From Acidiphilium sp. (GTDB taxonomy: Bacteria > Pseudomonadota > Alphaproteobacteria > Acetobacterales > Acetobacteraceae): a stretch of DNA of 64,000 bases. Positions within the stretch are counted from its first letter, which is position 1, and each line of letters begins with the position of its first letter. Shown here piece after piece: positions 1 to 8,948 of this stretch. Where the stretch lies: the NCBI GenBank assembly GCA_028688905.1, contig JAQTXH010000001.1:294056-358055 (forward strand). Direction: 5' to 3'. The notes beneath the pieces are model-generated. The model was not told the DNA's origin, made no database searches, and saw nothing but the letters and a program-made list of their open reading frames with translations. Made by a program: the position numbers and the translations under genes.

Positions 1-50
1 TGATCGTCGCCTGATGGCCGAATCGGGTCTTCCCCTGCTATAGGAGGAGC

Positions 51-1358
51 ATGGCCCGAACCTCCAAGCAACGCCGGCTGATGGGACCATGGTCGATGCA
101 GGCGCTGATCCCGCTTGCCGCCGGCGTGGCGCTGGCCTTGGCGCTCGGCATGGCGGTTCTGGCGGTGCGGGGCGATGTCGTTGCACGGGTGGACATCCCC
201 GGTTTTGGCCTTGGCGGCACCGTCGGGTTCGGGATCGATCCGGCGGGTGCCGCCCTCCTGGCATCCTTGCTGCTTGCCGCCGCCGCGACAATTCTGACCT
301 CATCGGCGCACCGGGCGGCCTTGTTCAGCCTGATCGTCGCGACGGTCCTGGCGGTATTGGCGCGCGAGGGGTTCACCGCCGGGTTCTGGGCGCTGGCGGC
401 GCTGCTGATCGCGGTGCGGGGACACACCGAGGCGTTCGCCCTCGCCGCCCTGCCGATGGTCGCGATCGTTCTGGCGCGAACCCAGGCACCTGCCGTGCTC
501 GATCCCGCCTTCGCGGTTGGCGGCGGAATGGCGATGCTGGCGGCCGGGGTCTGGGCGGCGCGCACCCTTAAACTCGGGCAACTGGCGCGCGCGGTGGCGC
601 TGGGATTCGCTGGGTTGGGCTTGCTCGCCGCCGGGATGGGGGCGGTATCGGCGGCGCTACTGGCGGTGATGGCGAACGCCACCATCGCCCCGTTGCTTGG
701 CATCGCCGCCACTACCCTCGATGAAGCGACCGGCACAACCTCGCTCGACTGGCTGGGCGGGCTGGCGCGCGGTATGCCGCGATTTGCCCTGTTGACGCTG
801 GCAGGACTGGCATTTGCCGCAATCCTGCCGCCAGGGCCAGGGTTTGCGGCGTTCAGCGCGGTGTGGCAGGCCGCGATCGCGGCCCGGTCCGGCGCGGTGA
901 TCGGGGTTCTCGCGCTGTGGTTTGGGTTGATGGGATTTGCCGGCTTGCGCGGCTTCGGGCTGGCGTGTCTCGGCCGGCCGCGCAGCCTGCGTGCCGCCGC
1001 CGCCGAGGACGCCGCCCGGCCGGTGCTGATCGCGCTCGCCCTGCTGGCGGCGGGCGGGGCGGTGTTGGGACTCGCCGATCCGGCGATGCTGGCGCTGGCG
1101 GCGGTTTTGGCGATGCTGGCGGCTGGGCTTCGTTGGCTCCTGACGCGGACCGGGCCGCTCGATGTCGCGGGGTTCGAGGGCGGCTTCGCGCGACCGCCGG
1201 CGTGGTTGCCGTTCGGCGATCCGGCGACCCAGATCACCGCGACCGGCTTTGCCGCGCCGCTGCGTCCCCCGTCGCGGCTGGTGGCGGCACTGACAGGGCT
1301 GCGATGCGCGGTGCGCTGGCTCGCCAGCGCGTTTCGTCCCCCCACGTGTCGCCCATGA
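51..1358 (+). CDS. HyfB/NuoL-like membrane subunit of a hydrogenase-4-like complex (reduced)
   Basis: This 435-residue hydrophobic protein resembles the antiporter-like subunits of hydrogenase-4 and complex I. The stretch around residues 230-270 (GLARGMP, then LPPGPGF and a WQ pair) and the GRPRS-containing segment near 310-320 match HyfB-type proteins, as does the tail with QITATGFAAPLR. It is well short of the usual length of about 650 residues. Where family members carry the channel Asn-His-x-x-x-Lys motif, this one reads NATIAPLLG (about 209-217), so the lysine appears lost. A strong AGGAGG precedes the ATG. The stop overlaps the next gene by ATGA. The family call is good; a pumping function is doubtful. 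Confidence 0.72.
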   Translation: MARTSKQRRLMGPWSMQALIPLAAGVALALALGMAVLAVRGDVVARVDIPGFGLGGTVGFGIDPAGAALLASLLLAAAATILTSSAHRAALFSLIVATVLAVLAREGFTAGFWALAALLIAVRGHTEAFALAALPMVAIVLARTQAPAVLDPAFAVGGGMAMLAAGVWAARTLKLGQLARAVALGFAGLGLLAAGMGAVSAALLAVMANATIAPLLGIAATTLDEATGTTSLDWLGGLARGMPRFALLTLAGLAFAAILPPGPGFAAFSAVWQAAIAARSGAVIGVLALWFGLMGFAGLRGFGLACLGRPRSLRAAAAEDAARPVLIALALLAAGGAVLGLADPAMLALAAVLAMLAAGLRWLLTRTGPLDVAGFEGGFARPPAWLPFGDPATQITATGFAAPLRPPSRLVAALTGLRCAVRWLASAFRPPTCRP

Positions 1359-2716
1359 TCATCCTGACCCGGCTGATCGCGACGATCATCGATGTAACCG
1401 CGCTGCTGGCGGTGTCGCTGGCGCTGGCGATTGTGGATCAGACGCTTGCCGCCGTGCGCGCCGGTCTGGCCCCGCCGCCGTGGTGGCAGCCGTGGGATGA
1501 TCTGGTAAAATTGGGCCGCAAACGCCGCCTGCGCCCGGCCTTCGCCTCGCCGCTGTACAGCGCGTGGCCGGTTGTCGCGCTGGCGGCGAGCGGGGCGGCG
1601 GCGTTGATTGTTCCCGGATTTGCCTTCGGGTTGATCTCGGCACCCCTCGCCACCGTGCCGGTGCTGATTGGCCTGCTGGCGCTCGCCGCAACCGCGCGGC
1701 TGGCGGCGATGCTGGAATCGGGCGAGGGCGCGCGAGGTCTGGCGGCATCGCGCGCGGCGGCGCGGTTGCTGCTGGGGGCTGCGGTGTGGCTGATCGCGTT
1801 GGGGGTTCTGGCGGTGCGGGCGGGCAGCCTGGCGCTCAGCGGGATCGGCGGCGGCATTGCGGGGATGGCCGGCGGCGAACCCCTGGTGCTGCTGGCGGGG
1901 CTGGCGGCGACACTGACGCTACGGTGTTTCGCTGTGCCCGATCCCGCCGACTACGCCGGACCGGAGCGGGCGATGTTCCAGGCCGAGGCGGTGGTGCGCC
2001 GCGTGGTGATGCTGGCGGCGCTGATCGATCTGATCGCGCCACTGCCGATGGCCGATGCCCGGCTGATTTTTACCTGGCCGCTGGGTTTGTTGGCCTGGAT
2101 CATTAAAATCATGTTGCTCGCGGGGGTGACGGCGCTGATTGCGCCGCGCCGTTACGCGATGTGGCTTGGCGTGGCCTGTGCCATTGCGGCGGCAGCGCTG
2201 CTGGTGATGCAGGAAGCCGATGCACCGGGACTCCTCGTGGCGAGCGGCGGTGCAATCGGTGTGGTGGGGCTGGTCTGGCTGATCCGGCGTGGCCCGGTGC
2301 TGGAGGTTGCGAGCCTGGTGCAGTTGGGCGTCGCGGTGATCGGATTGGGGATCGGCGCGACGCAGGGGGCGTTTCTGATCCTGGCGATGGTGGTGCTGGC
2401 GCGGGGAGCGGCGCAGCTGGCGGGCCGTGTGCCTGGGCTGATTGCGGCACTATGCGCGGTCGCGATGGCCGGCTTGCCGCCGTTCGGCGGATTTGCTGGT
2501 GATTTTGCGGTGCTGCGCGCCGGATTTGCCCTGGATCCCTGGCTCGGCGGTTTCATGCTGTTGGCCATGACATTGACGGCGATCACCCTGATTTCCCGCC
2601 TGCCGGCGACGCTGCCGCGCCCCAAAGCCGAACCCCGGGTGCTGCTCGCCGGAATATGCCTCGCAATCGCGCTGGCGCTGGGTGTGGCGCCCTGGCTGAT
2701 CGCGGGTCTTTCATGA
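1355..2716 (+). CDS. HyfC (NuoH-like) / HyfF-like fused membrane subunit
   Basis: The 453-residue product is almost entirely membrane segments. Its first half, with SPLYSAWPVV near the N-terminus and a PDPADYAGPE loop mid-protein, resembles HyfC/NuoH, the subunit that holds the quinone or ferredoxin-side cavity. The last third ends with AMAGLPPFGGFAGDF, a hallmark of antiporter-like subunits (HyfF/NuoN), preceded by a shortened helix bundle. One reading frame therefore seems to join two subunits that are normally separate. In the second part the usual channel lysine position reads VVLARGAAQL, an arginine. The ATG overlaps the upstream stop, and the stop overlaps the next ATG. The domain assignments are by eye. 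Confidence 0.65.
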   Translation: MIILTRLIATIIDVTALLAVSLALAIVDQTLAAVRAGLAPPPWWQPWDDLVKLGRKRRLRPAFASPLYSAWPVVALAASGAAALIVPGFAFGLISAPLATVPVLIGLLALAATARLAAMLESGEGARGLAASRAAARLLLGAAVWLIALGVLAVRAGSLALSGIGGGIAGMAGGEPLVLLAGLAATLTLRCFAVPDPADYAGPERAMFQAEAVVRRVVMLAALIDLIAPLPMADARLIFTWPLGLLAWIIKIMLLAGVTALIAPRRYAMWLGVACAIAAAALLVMQEADAPGLLVASGGAIGVVGLVWLIRRGPVLEVASLVQLGVAVIGLGIGATQGAFLILAMVVLARGAAQLAGRVPGLIAALCAVAMAGLPPFGGFAGDFAVLRAGFALDPWLGGFMLLAMTLTAITLISRLPATLPRPKAEPRVLLAGICLAIALALGVAPWLIAGLS

Positions 2717-4014
2717 ATTTCGACTTGAACCCGGATCTGGCCGCCGCTCTCGACGCCGCACCACAGCTGGCAGCGGCCCCCGCCGCGTTGCAGATGCTGA
2801 ACGCCGAAGCCTGGGCGATCCTGACACGTGGTGACGCCGCCTTGGGGTTTTGCGGCCTTTGGGTGGCGGGAACGCGCGCTTATACTCTATTTGAGTATAA
2901 GTCGGCCCTGCTGTTCGTCGCGACGGATCTGGTGGCGAACGCTTACCCCTCGCTCGCGGCGGGATTTCCGCTGGCGGCATGGTTCGAGCGTCTGGCACAC
3001 GACCTGACCGGTGCGGTGGCGACAGGTGCCACGGATTGCCGCCCGGCGATTGCCCAAGGTGCTGCGGGGACCGATGCTGCGTGGCCGCGTTTTCTCGAAA
3101 CGCGGTGCGAGGGGGGCTATCAGATTGGCGAAGGCCCGGCCTCAGGGGTGATTGCGGCACCAATGCACCAGCGATTCAGCCTTGATGGTGGCCGGATACT
3201 GCGGCTCGAACACCGGCTGGGCTATGCTCATCGCGGCGTGACCGGGTTGATGGGCGGCAAGTCGCCCCGGGTAGCGGCCCGGTTTGCCGCGCGGATCACC
3301 GGCGATGCCACGGTGGCGCACGCGGTCGCGTTCGCCCGTGCCGCCGAGGCAGCGTGCGGCCTGTCGGCACCAGCCCGGGCCGAGGCGCTGCGCGGCGCGA
3401 TGCTGGCAATCGAACGGATCACCGGCGATCTGGCGTCCCTGGCGGCAACCGCCGGAGTGGCGGGTCATGCGCGACTGGCGGCGATGCTGGGGCGGGCGCG
3501 TGAGCAGATTGCAACGGCGCTGGGCGAGACGTTCGGCCACCGGCTGATGATGGACATCGTGGTTCCCGGCGGGTTGGCGCTCGATTTCCGACCGGAGGGG
3601 ATGCCGGCGCTGCGGCGCGGCCTCGATCAGGCACGGCACGCGGTGCGCGGGATCGGGCGAGAGCGGGTCCGGCATGACCTGGGTGCCGCCGTGGCCCTGA
3701 CGTTGGCACGGGCGCGCGCCGTGCTGGCGCTCGTCGCCGAGGTGCCGGGCGCGATTGAAGCCGCGCCGGCGGGGATTATCGCGCAGGCGTTGCCGGCGGT
3801 GAGTGGCATGGGGCTGGGGGCAGCGGTGAGCGCGCGTGGGATGGTGCATCACTGGCTCGATGTCGAGGGCGGCCAGATCCGCGACAGTTTCGCGATCGAC
3901 CCGTCGGCGCGGCTGTTGCCCGCGCTGGAGGCGGCGGCGGTGGGGCTGGATTTCCACGACGCGGCGGTGCTGGCGGCGTGCTACGGGTTATCGGTGGGGG
4001 CGATTGATGGATGA
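2713..4014 (+). CDS. HyfG/HycE-like large subunit without nickel ligands
   Basis: The 433-residue protein has an N-terminal NuoC-like domain (about 1-130) and a NuoD/hydrogenase large-subunit domain. It is recognised by RLEHRLGYAHRGV (about 164-176) and RITGDATVAH (about 194-203). In true group 4 [NiFe] hydrogenases the latter position carries an ICGxC motif, and a second CxxC closes the C-terminus. Here the five cysteines sit alone (FCG, DCR, RCE, ACG, ACY) and no CxxC occurs, so no nickel-iron site can form in the usual way. This places it with hydrogenase-related (Ehr-like) or complex-I-like proteins. The redox partner is unknown. It overlaps both neighbours' coding context tightly. Confidence 0.75.
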   Translation: MNFDLNPDLAAALDAAPQLAAAPAALQMLNAEAWAILTRGDAALGFCGLWVAGTRAYTLFEYKSALLFVATDLVANAYPSLAAGFPLAAWFERLAHDLTGAVATGATDCRPAIAQGAAGTDAAWPRFLETRCEGGYQIGEGPASGVIAAPMHQRFSLDGGRILRLEHRLGYAHRGVTGLMGGKSPRVAARFAARITGDATVAHAVAFARAAEAACGLSAPARAEALRGAMLAIERITGDLASLAATAGVAGHARLAAMLGRAREQIATALGETFGHRLMMDIVVPGGLALDFRPEGMPALRRGLDQARHAVRGIGRERVRHDLGAAVALTLARARAVLALVAEVPGAIEAAPAGIIAQALPAVSGMGLGAAVSARGMVHHWLDVEGGQIRDSFAIDPSARLLPALEAAAVGLDFHDAAVLAACYGLSVGAIDG

Positions 4015-4020
4015 CGCGTG

Positions 4021-4539
4021 ATGGATGAGGCGGCGACGAGCCTGCTGGCGGCACGCCTGACCGAGGCCGGCACTGTGCTGCTGGGGCGCAGCTTGGCGGT
4101 GCGGCATGTCGATGCCGGCAGTTGTGGCGGCTGCGAAATCTCGCTCGCCGGGGCGCGGGTGCTGCGCGACGGACTGACGCACCACGGCGTCGTTCTGGTC
4201 GATGACCCGCGCGCAGCCGATGTGTTGTTGATCACCGGGGTTGCCACCCACGCCCTCGCCGAGGCGGTGCAGCGCACCCTGGCGGCGATGGCACCGCCGC
4301 GCTTTGTGGTCGCGGTGGGGGATTGCGCGGTCGATGGCGGGGTGTTCAAGGGCGCGCCGACCGTGCTCGGAGGGGCGGAACAGGTGGTTGCGGTGGATTT
4401 GTTGATCGCCGGCTGCCCGCCGTCGCCGCGCCGGATCATCGCGGGGCTGGTGGCATTGCTGGAAGCCAATACGGCCCCGGCGCGGCCTCGCCAACCACGG
4501 CGGCCAAAGGGGCAAAAGCGAATTGAACCGCGTGCCTGA
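4021..4539 (+). CDS. HyfI/NuoB-like small subunit with [4Fe-4S] ligands
   Basis: A 172-residue protein of the NuoB/HycG family. The four cluster-binding cysteines are intact: Cys35 and Cys38 in SCGGCE, Cys102 in GDCAVDGG and Cys132 in GCPPSP. It would hold the proximal (N2-type) cluster next to the large subunit encoded just upstream. A GTG one codon earlier (4018) is an alternative start. The basic tail after residue 150 is not part of the family core. The stop lies inside the next gene, so translation may be coupled. An intact small subunit beside a large subunit lacking nickel ligands argues for an electron-transfer role other than hydrogen turnover. Confidence 0.78.
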   Translation: MDEAATSLLAARLTEAGTVLLGRSLAVRHVDAGSCGGCEISLAGARVLRDGLTHHGVVLVDDPRAADVLLITGVATHALAEAVQRTLAAMAPPRFVVAVGDCAVDGGVFKGAPTVLGGAEQVVAVDLLIAGCPPSPRRIIAGLVALLEANTAPARPRQPRRPKGQKRIEPRA

Positions 4540-5143
4540 TTTCATTCATGAGCGGCGGGTCGGCGGCATTGTCGCCGGAGTCGACGAGGTTGGTCGCGGT
4601 CCGCTGGCCGGCCCGGTGTTGGCGGCGGCGGTGATATTGCCGTTCGATCTTGATATGAATATCATAGTTCTGATCGATGATTCTAAACGATTATCAGCGC
4701 AGCAGCGTTGTGCCGCGTTAACCGCGTTGACCATGGCGGGTGTGACGATCGCGCTCGGAGCGGCCTCGGTGGATGAGATTGTCCGGCTGAATATATTGCA
4801 GGCGAGCCTGCTGGCGATGCGCCGCGCGGTGGTGCGGTTGCCGCTGGTGCCGGACCATGTGCTGGTCGATGGCAATATCGCGCCGGGTCTGCCGATGCCG
4901 TGTTCAGCCATTATCGGCGGGGATGGGATTTCGTTGTCGATCGCGGCAGCCTCGATCGCCGCGAAAGTGGCGCGGGACGGACTGATGACGCGGCTGGACG
5001 GCAGGCATCCCGGCTACGGTTGGGCGCGCAACGCCGGATACGGAACCAGACTGCATCGTGACGCAATCGGCACGCTCGGCGCAACACCGCATCACCGGCC
5101 CGGGTTTGGCCCGCTATTGCGTGATCTGGCGGAAGCCAGGTGA
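4523..5143 (+). CDS. rnhB: Ribonuclease HII
   Basis: Cleaves RNA in RNA-DNA hybrids, including single ribonucleotides in DNA. The 206-residue protein has the RNase HII signatures [14 protein letters not shown] (catalytic Asp-Glu), DDSKRLS, LVDGN and [14 protein letters not shown] in the expected order and at normal length. The frame opens with TTG at 4523; GTG at 4532 is an equally possible start. The start overlaps the upstream hydrogenase-like gene by 17 bp, so it probably belongs to the same transcript, although its function is unrelated. It ends 3 bp from the convergent hypothetical gene. Confidence 0.92.
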   Translation: MNRVPDFIHERRVGGIVAGVDEVGRGPLAGPVLAAAVILPFDLDMNIIVLIDDSKRLSAQQRCAALTALTMAGVTIALGAASVDEIVRLNILQASLLAMRRAVVRLPLVPDHVLVDGNIAPGLPMPCSAIIGGDGISLSIAAASIAAKVARDGLMTRLDGRHPGYGWARNAGYGTRLHRDAIGTLGATPHHRPGFGPLLRDLAEAR

Positions 5144-5146
5144 TAA

Positions 5147-5434
5147 TCAGGCGTATTTCTGTTCGGGATGGCGCAAATACCAAAGCCGTTCATGGGCCGC
5201 CACGAGGCTCTCGATACTCTTGCGGCGATTGGTGTCGACGTTAGCGGTGCGGCGCATCAGCATCCGTTCCAGGAGGATCAGCAACTGCTCGGCAATCTCG
5301 TAATCGTTCTGATCGCAGGCATGGTGGAACGCAATCAGGATTTTATCGGACAACCGCCGACTATACCGCGTCTGCGATTTATCTGGCTTTCCGGCATCTT
5401 CAATTAACTGATCGATGGTATCCTCATTTATCAC
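5147..5434 (-). CDS. Conserved hypothetical protein, helical, 95 aa
   Basis: A 95-residue soluble, predominantly helical protein. It has an acidic N-terminus, a basic RYSRRLSDKI segment, the stretch DQNDYEIAEQLLILLERML and a C-terminal ERLWYLRHPEQ. No domain is recognised. The codon pattern fits its neighbours, and the frame fills the space exactly up to rnhB, with stop codons only 3 bp apart, which supports a real gene. The 260 bp between its start and the nrdB stop are noticeably AT-rich and carry no other gene; the promoter should lie there. Confidence 0.6.
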   Translation of the reverse strand: MINEDTIDQLIEDAGKPDKSQTRYSRRLSDKILIAFHHACDQNDYEIAEQLLILLERMLMRRTANVDTNRRKSIESLVAAHERLWYLRHPEQKYA

Positions 5435-5694
5435 GGCTGTTATCCCGGTCCAAAGATGAACGAAACGTCATCTTAGCGGTTTCCCGACATTTGTCCATCC
5501 TGAAATTCGTTGAAAACAACAAAATACACCATCTGTGTGGTTACCATAGTAAGTAAACCGCAGCTTCCGCCCTAATCTTTATTTTTGTACAACCTATCGC
5601 AATTTACTTTAAATCATATTCTTAATTTTGGCAAGCCCCTTCTCAGACCTACCCTTAAATTCCCAATTTTGTGAAAACCCAGGATGCTATGAGA

Positions 5695-6747
5695 TTATGC
5701 TGACGTGCTCAGGGGCAGAGTCGCGCCGGTAACTCCGAAATCTGAAAAAGCGTCTTCCCACGATCCGGTCGTGGAGGCTCTGCTGTATTCGGTGGCGCGG
5801 TTTTCGAAAAAATTGGCATGCTCAACCGCGTTGAGCATCTCATCGAGCCAGGGCAGCGGGTTTTTCTCGACATGGAACAACGTGTTCAAGCCAAGCTGTT
5901 GCAACCGACGGTCGGCGATGAAACGGATGTAGCGCTTGACCTCGGCGGCCGTCAGTCCCTCGATCGCGCCGAACTCGAAGGCAAGGTCGATGAAAGCGTC
6001 TTCGTGGTCGACGATGGTGGCACACGAGAGGTAAAGCTCGCGGCGGAGTTCCTCGGTCCAGACATCAGGGTTTTCCGAAATGAAGGTGCGGAACAGCCGG
6101 ATGATCGAACTACAGTGCAGGCTCTCGTCGCGCACCGACCACGAAATGATCTGACCCATGCCCTTCATTTTGTTGAAGCGCGGGAAATTCAGCAGAATCG
6201 CGAACGAGGCGAAAAGTTGCAACCCTTCGGTAAACGCACCGAACGCCGCCAACGTCTTGGCGATCTCGTGCTTATTTTCCACGCTGAAACCGTGCATATA
6301 GTCGTATTTGTCCTTCATTTCCTTGTATTTCATGAAGGCGGAATATTCGAGTTCGGGCATGCCCACGGTATCGAGCAGATGTGAATAGGCGGCGATATGC
6401 ACCGTTTCGATGTTGGAGAATGCCGATAACATCATCAGCACCTCGGTCGGTTTGAACACCTGACTGTAGTGCTTCATATAGCAGTTGTTCACCTCGACAT
6501 CCGCCTGGGTGAAAAACCGGAAAATCTGGGTGAGCAAATTGCGCTCGCCGGCGGTGAGATTCTTGTGCCAGTCCTTGACGTCATCGGCCATCGGCACCTC
6601 CTCGGGCAGCCAATGCACGCGCTGCTGGGTGAGCCACGCCTCGTAGGCCCAGGGGTAGCGGAACGGCTTATACACCGGGTTTTCGGTGAGGAGGTCGAAC
6701 TTGATGGGGAGGATGATGGGCGAGGGCGGGGTGATGATGGCGGACAT
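5695..6747 (-). CDS. nrdB: Ribonucleoside-diphosphate reductase, beta (radical) subunit
   Basis: Class Ia small subunit that houses the di-iron centre and tyrosyl radical used by NrdA. All ligands are visible in the 350 residues: Asp83 (QADVEV), Glu114 and His117 (ETVH), Glu174 (FTEG), Glu208 and His211 (RDESLH). The radical tyrosine is Tyr121, four residues after His117. The minus-strand ATG is preceded by AAAGGA at good spacing. Its partner nrdA is also on the minus strand but about 4 kb upstream, with four unrelated genes between. Length and motifs are normal, so both subunits should function despite the separation. Confidence 0.96.
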   Translation of the reverse strand: MSAIITPPSPIILPIKFDLLTENPVYKPFRYPWAYEAWLTQQRVHWLPEEVPMADDVKDWHKNLTAGERNLLTQIFRFFTQADVEVNNCYMKHYSQVFKPTEVLMMLSAFSNIETVHIAAYSHLLDTVGMPELEYSAFMKYKEMKDKYDYMHGFSVENKHEIAKTLAAFGAFTEGLQLFASFAILLNFPRFNKMKGMGQIISWSVRDESLHCSSIIRLFRTFISENPDVWTEELRRELYLSCATIVDHEDAFIDLAFEFGAIEGLTAAEVKRYIRFIADRRLQQLGLNTLFHVEKNPLPWLDEMLNAVEHANFFENRATEYSRASTTGSWEDAFSDFGVTGATLPLSTSA

Positions 6748-6780
6748 GGTTTTGATCCTTTAGGGCAACGCGAAGGATAG

Positions 6781-6835
6781 GCGAGGACTCTGCCCTCGAC
6801 CCGCCGGGGCCTTAGGCCCCGGACCCCACTGGTTT
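6781..6835. repeat. Palindromic intergenic repeat, copy A
   Basis: A 55-bp element whose core is the palindrome GGGGCCTTAGGCCCC, followed by GGACCCCACTGGTTT and preceded by TGCCCTCGACCCGCC. It differs from copy B (8122-8176) at only about six positions. It lies directly upstream of nrdB. No such core was noticed elsewhere in the window except copy C. It looks like a short REP-type dispersed sequence that could form a GC-rich hairpin. Confidence 0.8.
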
Positions 6836-7057
6836 AGGGAGGCGAATCTGATGACGTCTTATGGACTGGCACGATGGATTCAGCAACCGCGAAAATGGCC
6901 GACGACCGATCTCGGTTACCATATATGTTGCTCCGGGCATGATTGGCTACAAGATGTGGTGGTATCCGCCAGATATGTCAGTTGGATCGGTCCGGGAGAT
7001 TGACAGCGGTGCCCGCGGCTCGGAGAGTCGGCGCAGACAGGACCAACAGGATACACG

Positions 7058-7330
7058 ATGACCGACGAGCCGCAGCGCCACGCCGAAATTCTGATGCAGA
7101 CCCTCAAAGACAACGGCAAGCCCGACCACGCCGCGCGCTTCGCCGATGTGCTCTCGGGCAATCTGGTCGGCCGCGCGCTGCTCGAAGCGTTGCGGGATGT
7201 GAGCGATACGGTCATGGCCGGGGTCGAGGCGCTGGACCCCGCGGCCGTGGTGGCGCTGGAGGATTTCCGGCTCTCGGTCGACCGGCACCTGACGACCGAC
7301 CCGGACGGCACACCGCCCGCCACGCCCTGA
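7058..7330 (+). CDS. Hypothetical protein, 90 aa
   Basis: A small soluble protein of unknown function, mostly helical in its first 70 residues (ILMQTLKDNGKPDHAARFAD and following), with a proline- and threonine-rich tail. No domain is recognised. An AGGA stands about eight bases before the ATG. It is the only plus-strand gene between nrdA and nrdB and ends back-to-back with the DsbA-like gene, the TGA and the opposite stop being directly adjacent. The 310 bp upstream, shared with nrdB, hold repeat copy A and an ATATATGTTG motif at 6921-6930. Confidence 0.5.
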   Translation: MTDEPQRHAEILMQTLKDNGKPDHAARFADVLSGNLVGRALLEALRDVSDTVMAGVEALDPAAVVALEDFRLSVDRHLTTDPDGTPPATP

Positions 7331-8017
7331 TCAGGATTTGTGAGGCACCGAAGCCGCGCTCTGCGCGGTCTGTTTCTCCTGCGCTTCGGCCCGATCGACC
7401 GTTCTGACCAGATCGCCGTAGCTGATCGACCCGATGATGCGCTGGTGGCCGATATACCAGCTCGGCACGTATTTCAAGCCGAGCGCGTGGCCACGGGCCA
7501 GATTGGTTTTCAGGCGGGCGGCGACGATGGGGTCGTTCAGGGCGGTTTTCAGGGTCGGCCAATCGATGCCGGCTTTTTGCGCGTCGGTTTTGAGGATGGC
7601 CATGGTGGGTTTACGCTTCTGGCGCATCAGGATGTGGCGCAGCGCATGGTATTTGTGCTGAAGGGCGGCGACGAACAGGGCTTTGGTGCCGAGAACGCTT
7701 GGCCTGCCGAGGATGGGGTAATCAACCGGGACGTAGCGGATATCGGGGTCGGACTGCATCAGCCGGTTGAACCGCAGATTCATGCGCCGGCAGGGCGGGC
7801 AGCGGATATCGTAGAAATCGACGATGGTAAGACGGGCCGACTTGTCCCCGAACACTGGATCATCCGGCTGAACCAGACTGGCCGCGGTGAAAGCAGTCTG
7901 GATGACCGGCGGATTGGCATCACCGGGCGGTTTGCGCGTGAAATGATGCAGCGTAACGGCAACCACAGCAGCCAGAGCAATGCCACCAACGGCAAAAAGA
8001 GCGGGACGATGATTCAT
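7331..8017 (-). CDS. DsbA-like thioredoxin-fold protein, membrane anchored
   Basis: A 228-residue exported thiol-disulfide protein. It begins with a short basic stretch and one hydrophobic helix (about 5-22) that anchors or exports it. A thioredoxin fold follows with the active site CPPC in the DIRCPPCRRMN segment, and a cis-proline-type VPSW near the C-terminus. The fold type (FDIRCP...NLR, then a large helical insert) resembles DsbA/DsbG proteins, which oxidise or isomerise disulfides in the periplasm. The ATG at 8017 has GGAG just upstream; an ATG at 8044 is in frame but has no good ribosome site. No DsbB partner is in the window. Confidence 0.8.
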   Translation of the reverse strand: MNHRPALFAVGGIALAAVVAVTLHHFTRKPPGDANPPVIQTAFTAASLVQPDDPVFGDKSARLTIVDFYDIRCPPCRRMNLRFNRLMQSDPDIRYVPVDYPILGRPSVLGTKALFVAALQHKYHALRHILMRQKRKPTMAILKTDAQKAGIDWPTLKTALNDPIVAARLKTNLARGHALGLKYVPSWYIGHQRIIGSISYGDLVRTVDRAEAQEKQTAQSAASVPHKS

Positions 8018-8121
8018 GAGGCTCCGTCGGGTGGGTTGAGGCATGGAGTCTAGACCATTCCGGGGGCGTGGGGCCAGAGTTGTTTGAGGGTTAGGCAAGG
8101 CAAGGCAAGGCAAAGGGTAAG

Positions 8122-8176
8122 GCAAGGGCTCTGCCCTTGACCCGCCGGGGCCTTAGGCCCCGGACCCCATTGGTTT
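8122..8176. repeat. Palindromic intergenic repeat, copy B
   Basis: Same element and orientation as copy A, with identical core GGGGCCTTAGGCCCCGGACCCC. It is preceded by a short run of the pentamer AAGGC (8096-8126: caaggcaaggcaaggcaaag and beyond). It lies between the metallophosphoesterase and the DsbA-like gene. Confidence 0.8.
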
Positions 8177-8201
8177 GGCTTTGGAGTTCGTCGCGCTTTT
8201 G

Positions 8202-8948
8202 TTATTGAGTGAGTGCAATATCGCTGAATAGCGTCAGGACCGTTTTATCGGACTCGGTGGAGCGGATGACGTCATCCACCCATCTCACGATATCCGGAAA
8301 AGCCGAGGTGCCGCAGATCTGACGACATGCCTCGTTGAGATCCATCGATGAACGCAAAAAGGTGACGCCCGGACCGAGCATCGCCCAGTGGGGACCGCTA
8401 CGTCCGTAAGTCATACCGATGCTGCCGGGGTTGATGACCATTCTGCCACGCACGAGGCGGGCGAATGGCATGTGAGTATGGCCGCAGACGATGGTTTCGA
8501 TTTCGGGGGCGATAGCGGTGAAGACTTCGTCCCAGCGCGGATAGGGGGAGTCGACCAGGATGATGTCGTCGTCGGCGCGAGGAGTTGCGTGACAGAACAG
8601 GGTTGGGCCGAGGCCTTCTATTGTCAGGTGCAGCGTCAAAGGCAGGGTTTCGAGGACGGCGATATTTTGATCCGTGATGGTTTGCGCGGCGAATTCCGCG
8701 ATGGCGTCTGGCATTTCGGTGCGGCGGCCGCGCCGGTATTCGATCAGTTCGCGATCGGCGTTGCCAATGAGCCATTCCACGCGGTCACCGAGGGCGAGCA
8801 GGCGGTGCATGACCTCGTTCGGTTGCGGGCCGGCGGCGATGTCGCCCAGGGCGATGATGCGGTCGGCGGTGCGGATTGCGGGGTCCGTGAGGACGGCATC
8901 GAGGGCGGGGAGGACGCCGTGGATGTCGGCGAGGACGGCGATTTTCAT
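8202..8948 (-). CDS. Metallophosphoesterase (YfcE/calcineurin-like family)
   Basis: A 248-residue dinuclear-metal phosphoesterase. The family motifs appear in order: DIHG near residue 8, GDIAAG near 36, GNAD near 62, CHATP near 119 and GHTH near 157. This is the short YfcE/MJ0936 subfamily, which hydrolyses phosphodiesters or phosphomonoesters; the natural substrate cannot be told from the sequence. It stands alone between repeat copy B and an AT-rich region. The 216 bp upstream of its start hold no gene. Confidence 0.85.
   Translation of the reverse strand: MKIAVLADIHGVLPALDAVLTDPAIRTADRIIALGDIAAGPQPNEVMHRLLALGDRVEWLIGNADRELIEYRRGRRTEMPDAIAEFAAQTITDQNIAVLETLPLTLHLTIEGLGPTLFCHATPRADDDIILVDSPYPRWDEVFTAIAPEIETIVCGHTHMPFARLVRGRMVINPGSIGMTYGRSGPHWAMLGPGVTFLRSSMDLNEACRQICGTSAFPDIVRWVDDVIRSTESDKTVLTLFSDIALTQ

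Noticed and set aside
38..1345. Long minus-strand open frame opposite the first membrane protein gene
   Set aside because: It is the antisense shadow of a GC-rich gene: its composition (Ala, Ser, Arg, Pro) is that of out-of-frame translation and it has no domain.
7331..8125. Longer start (8125) for the DsbA-like gene
   Set aside because: It would run into repeat copy B and lacks a ribosome site; the ATG at 8017 has GGAG and gives a proper membrane anchor.
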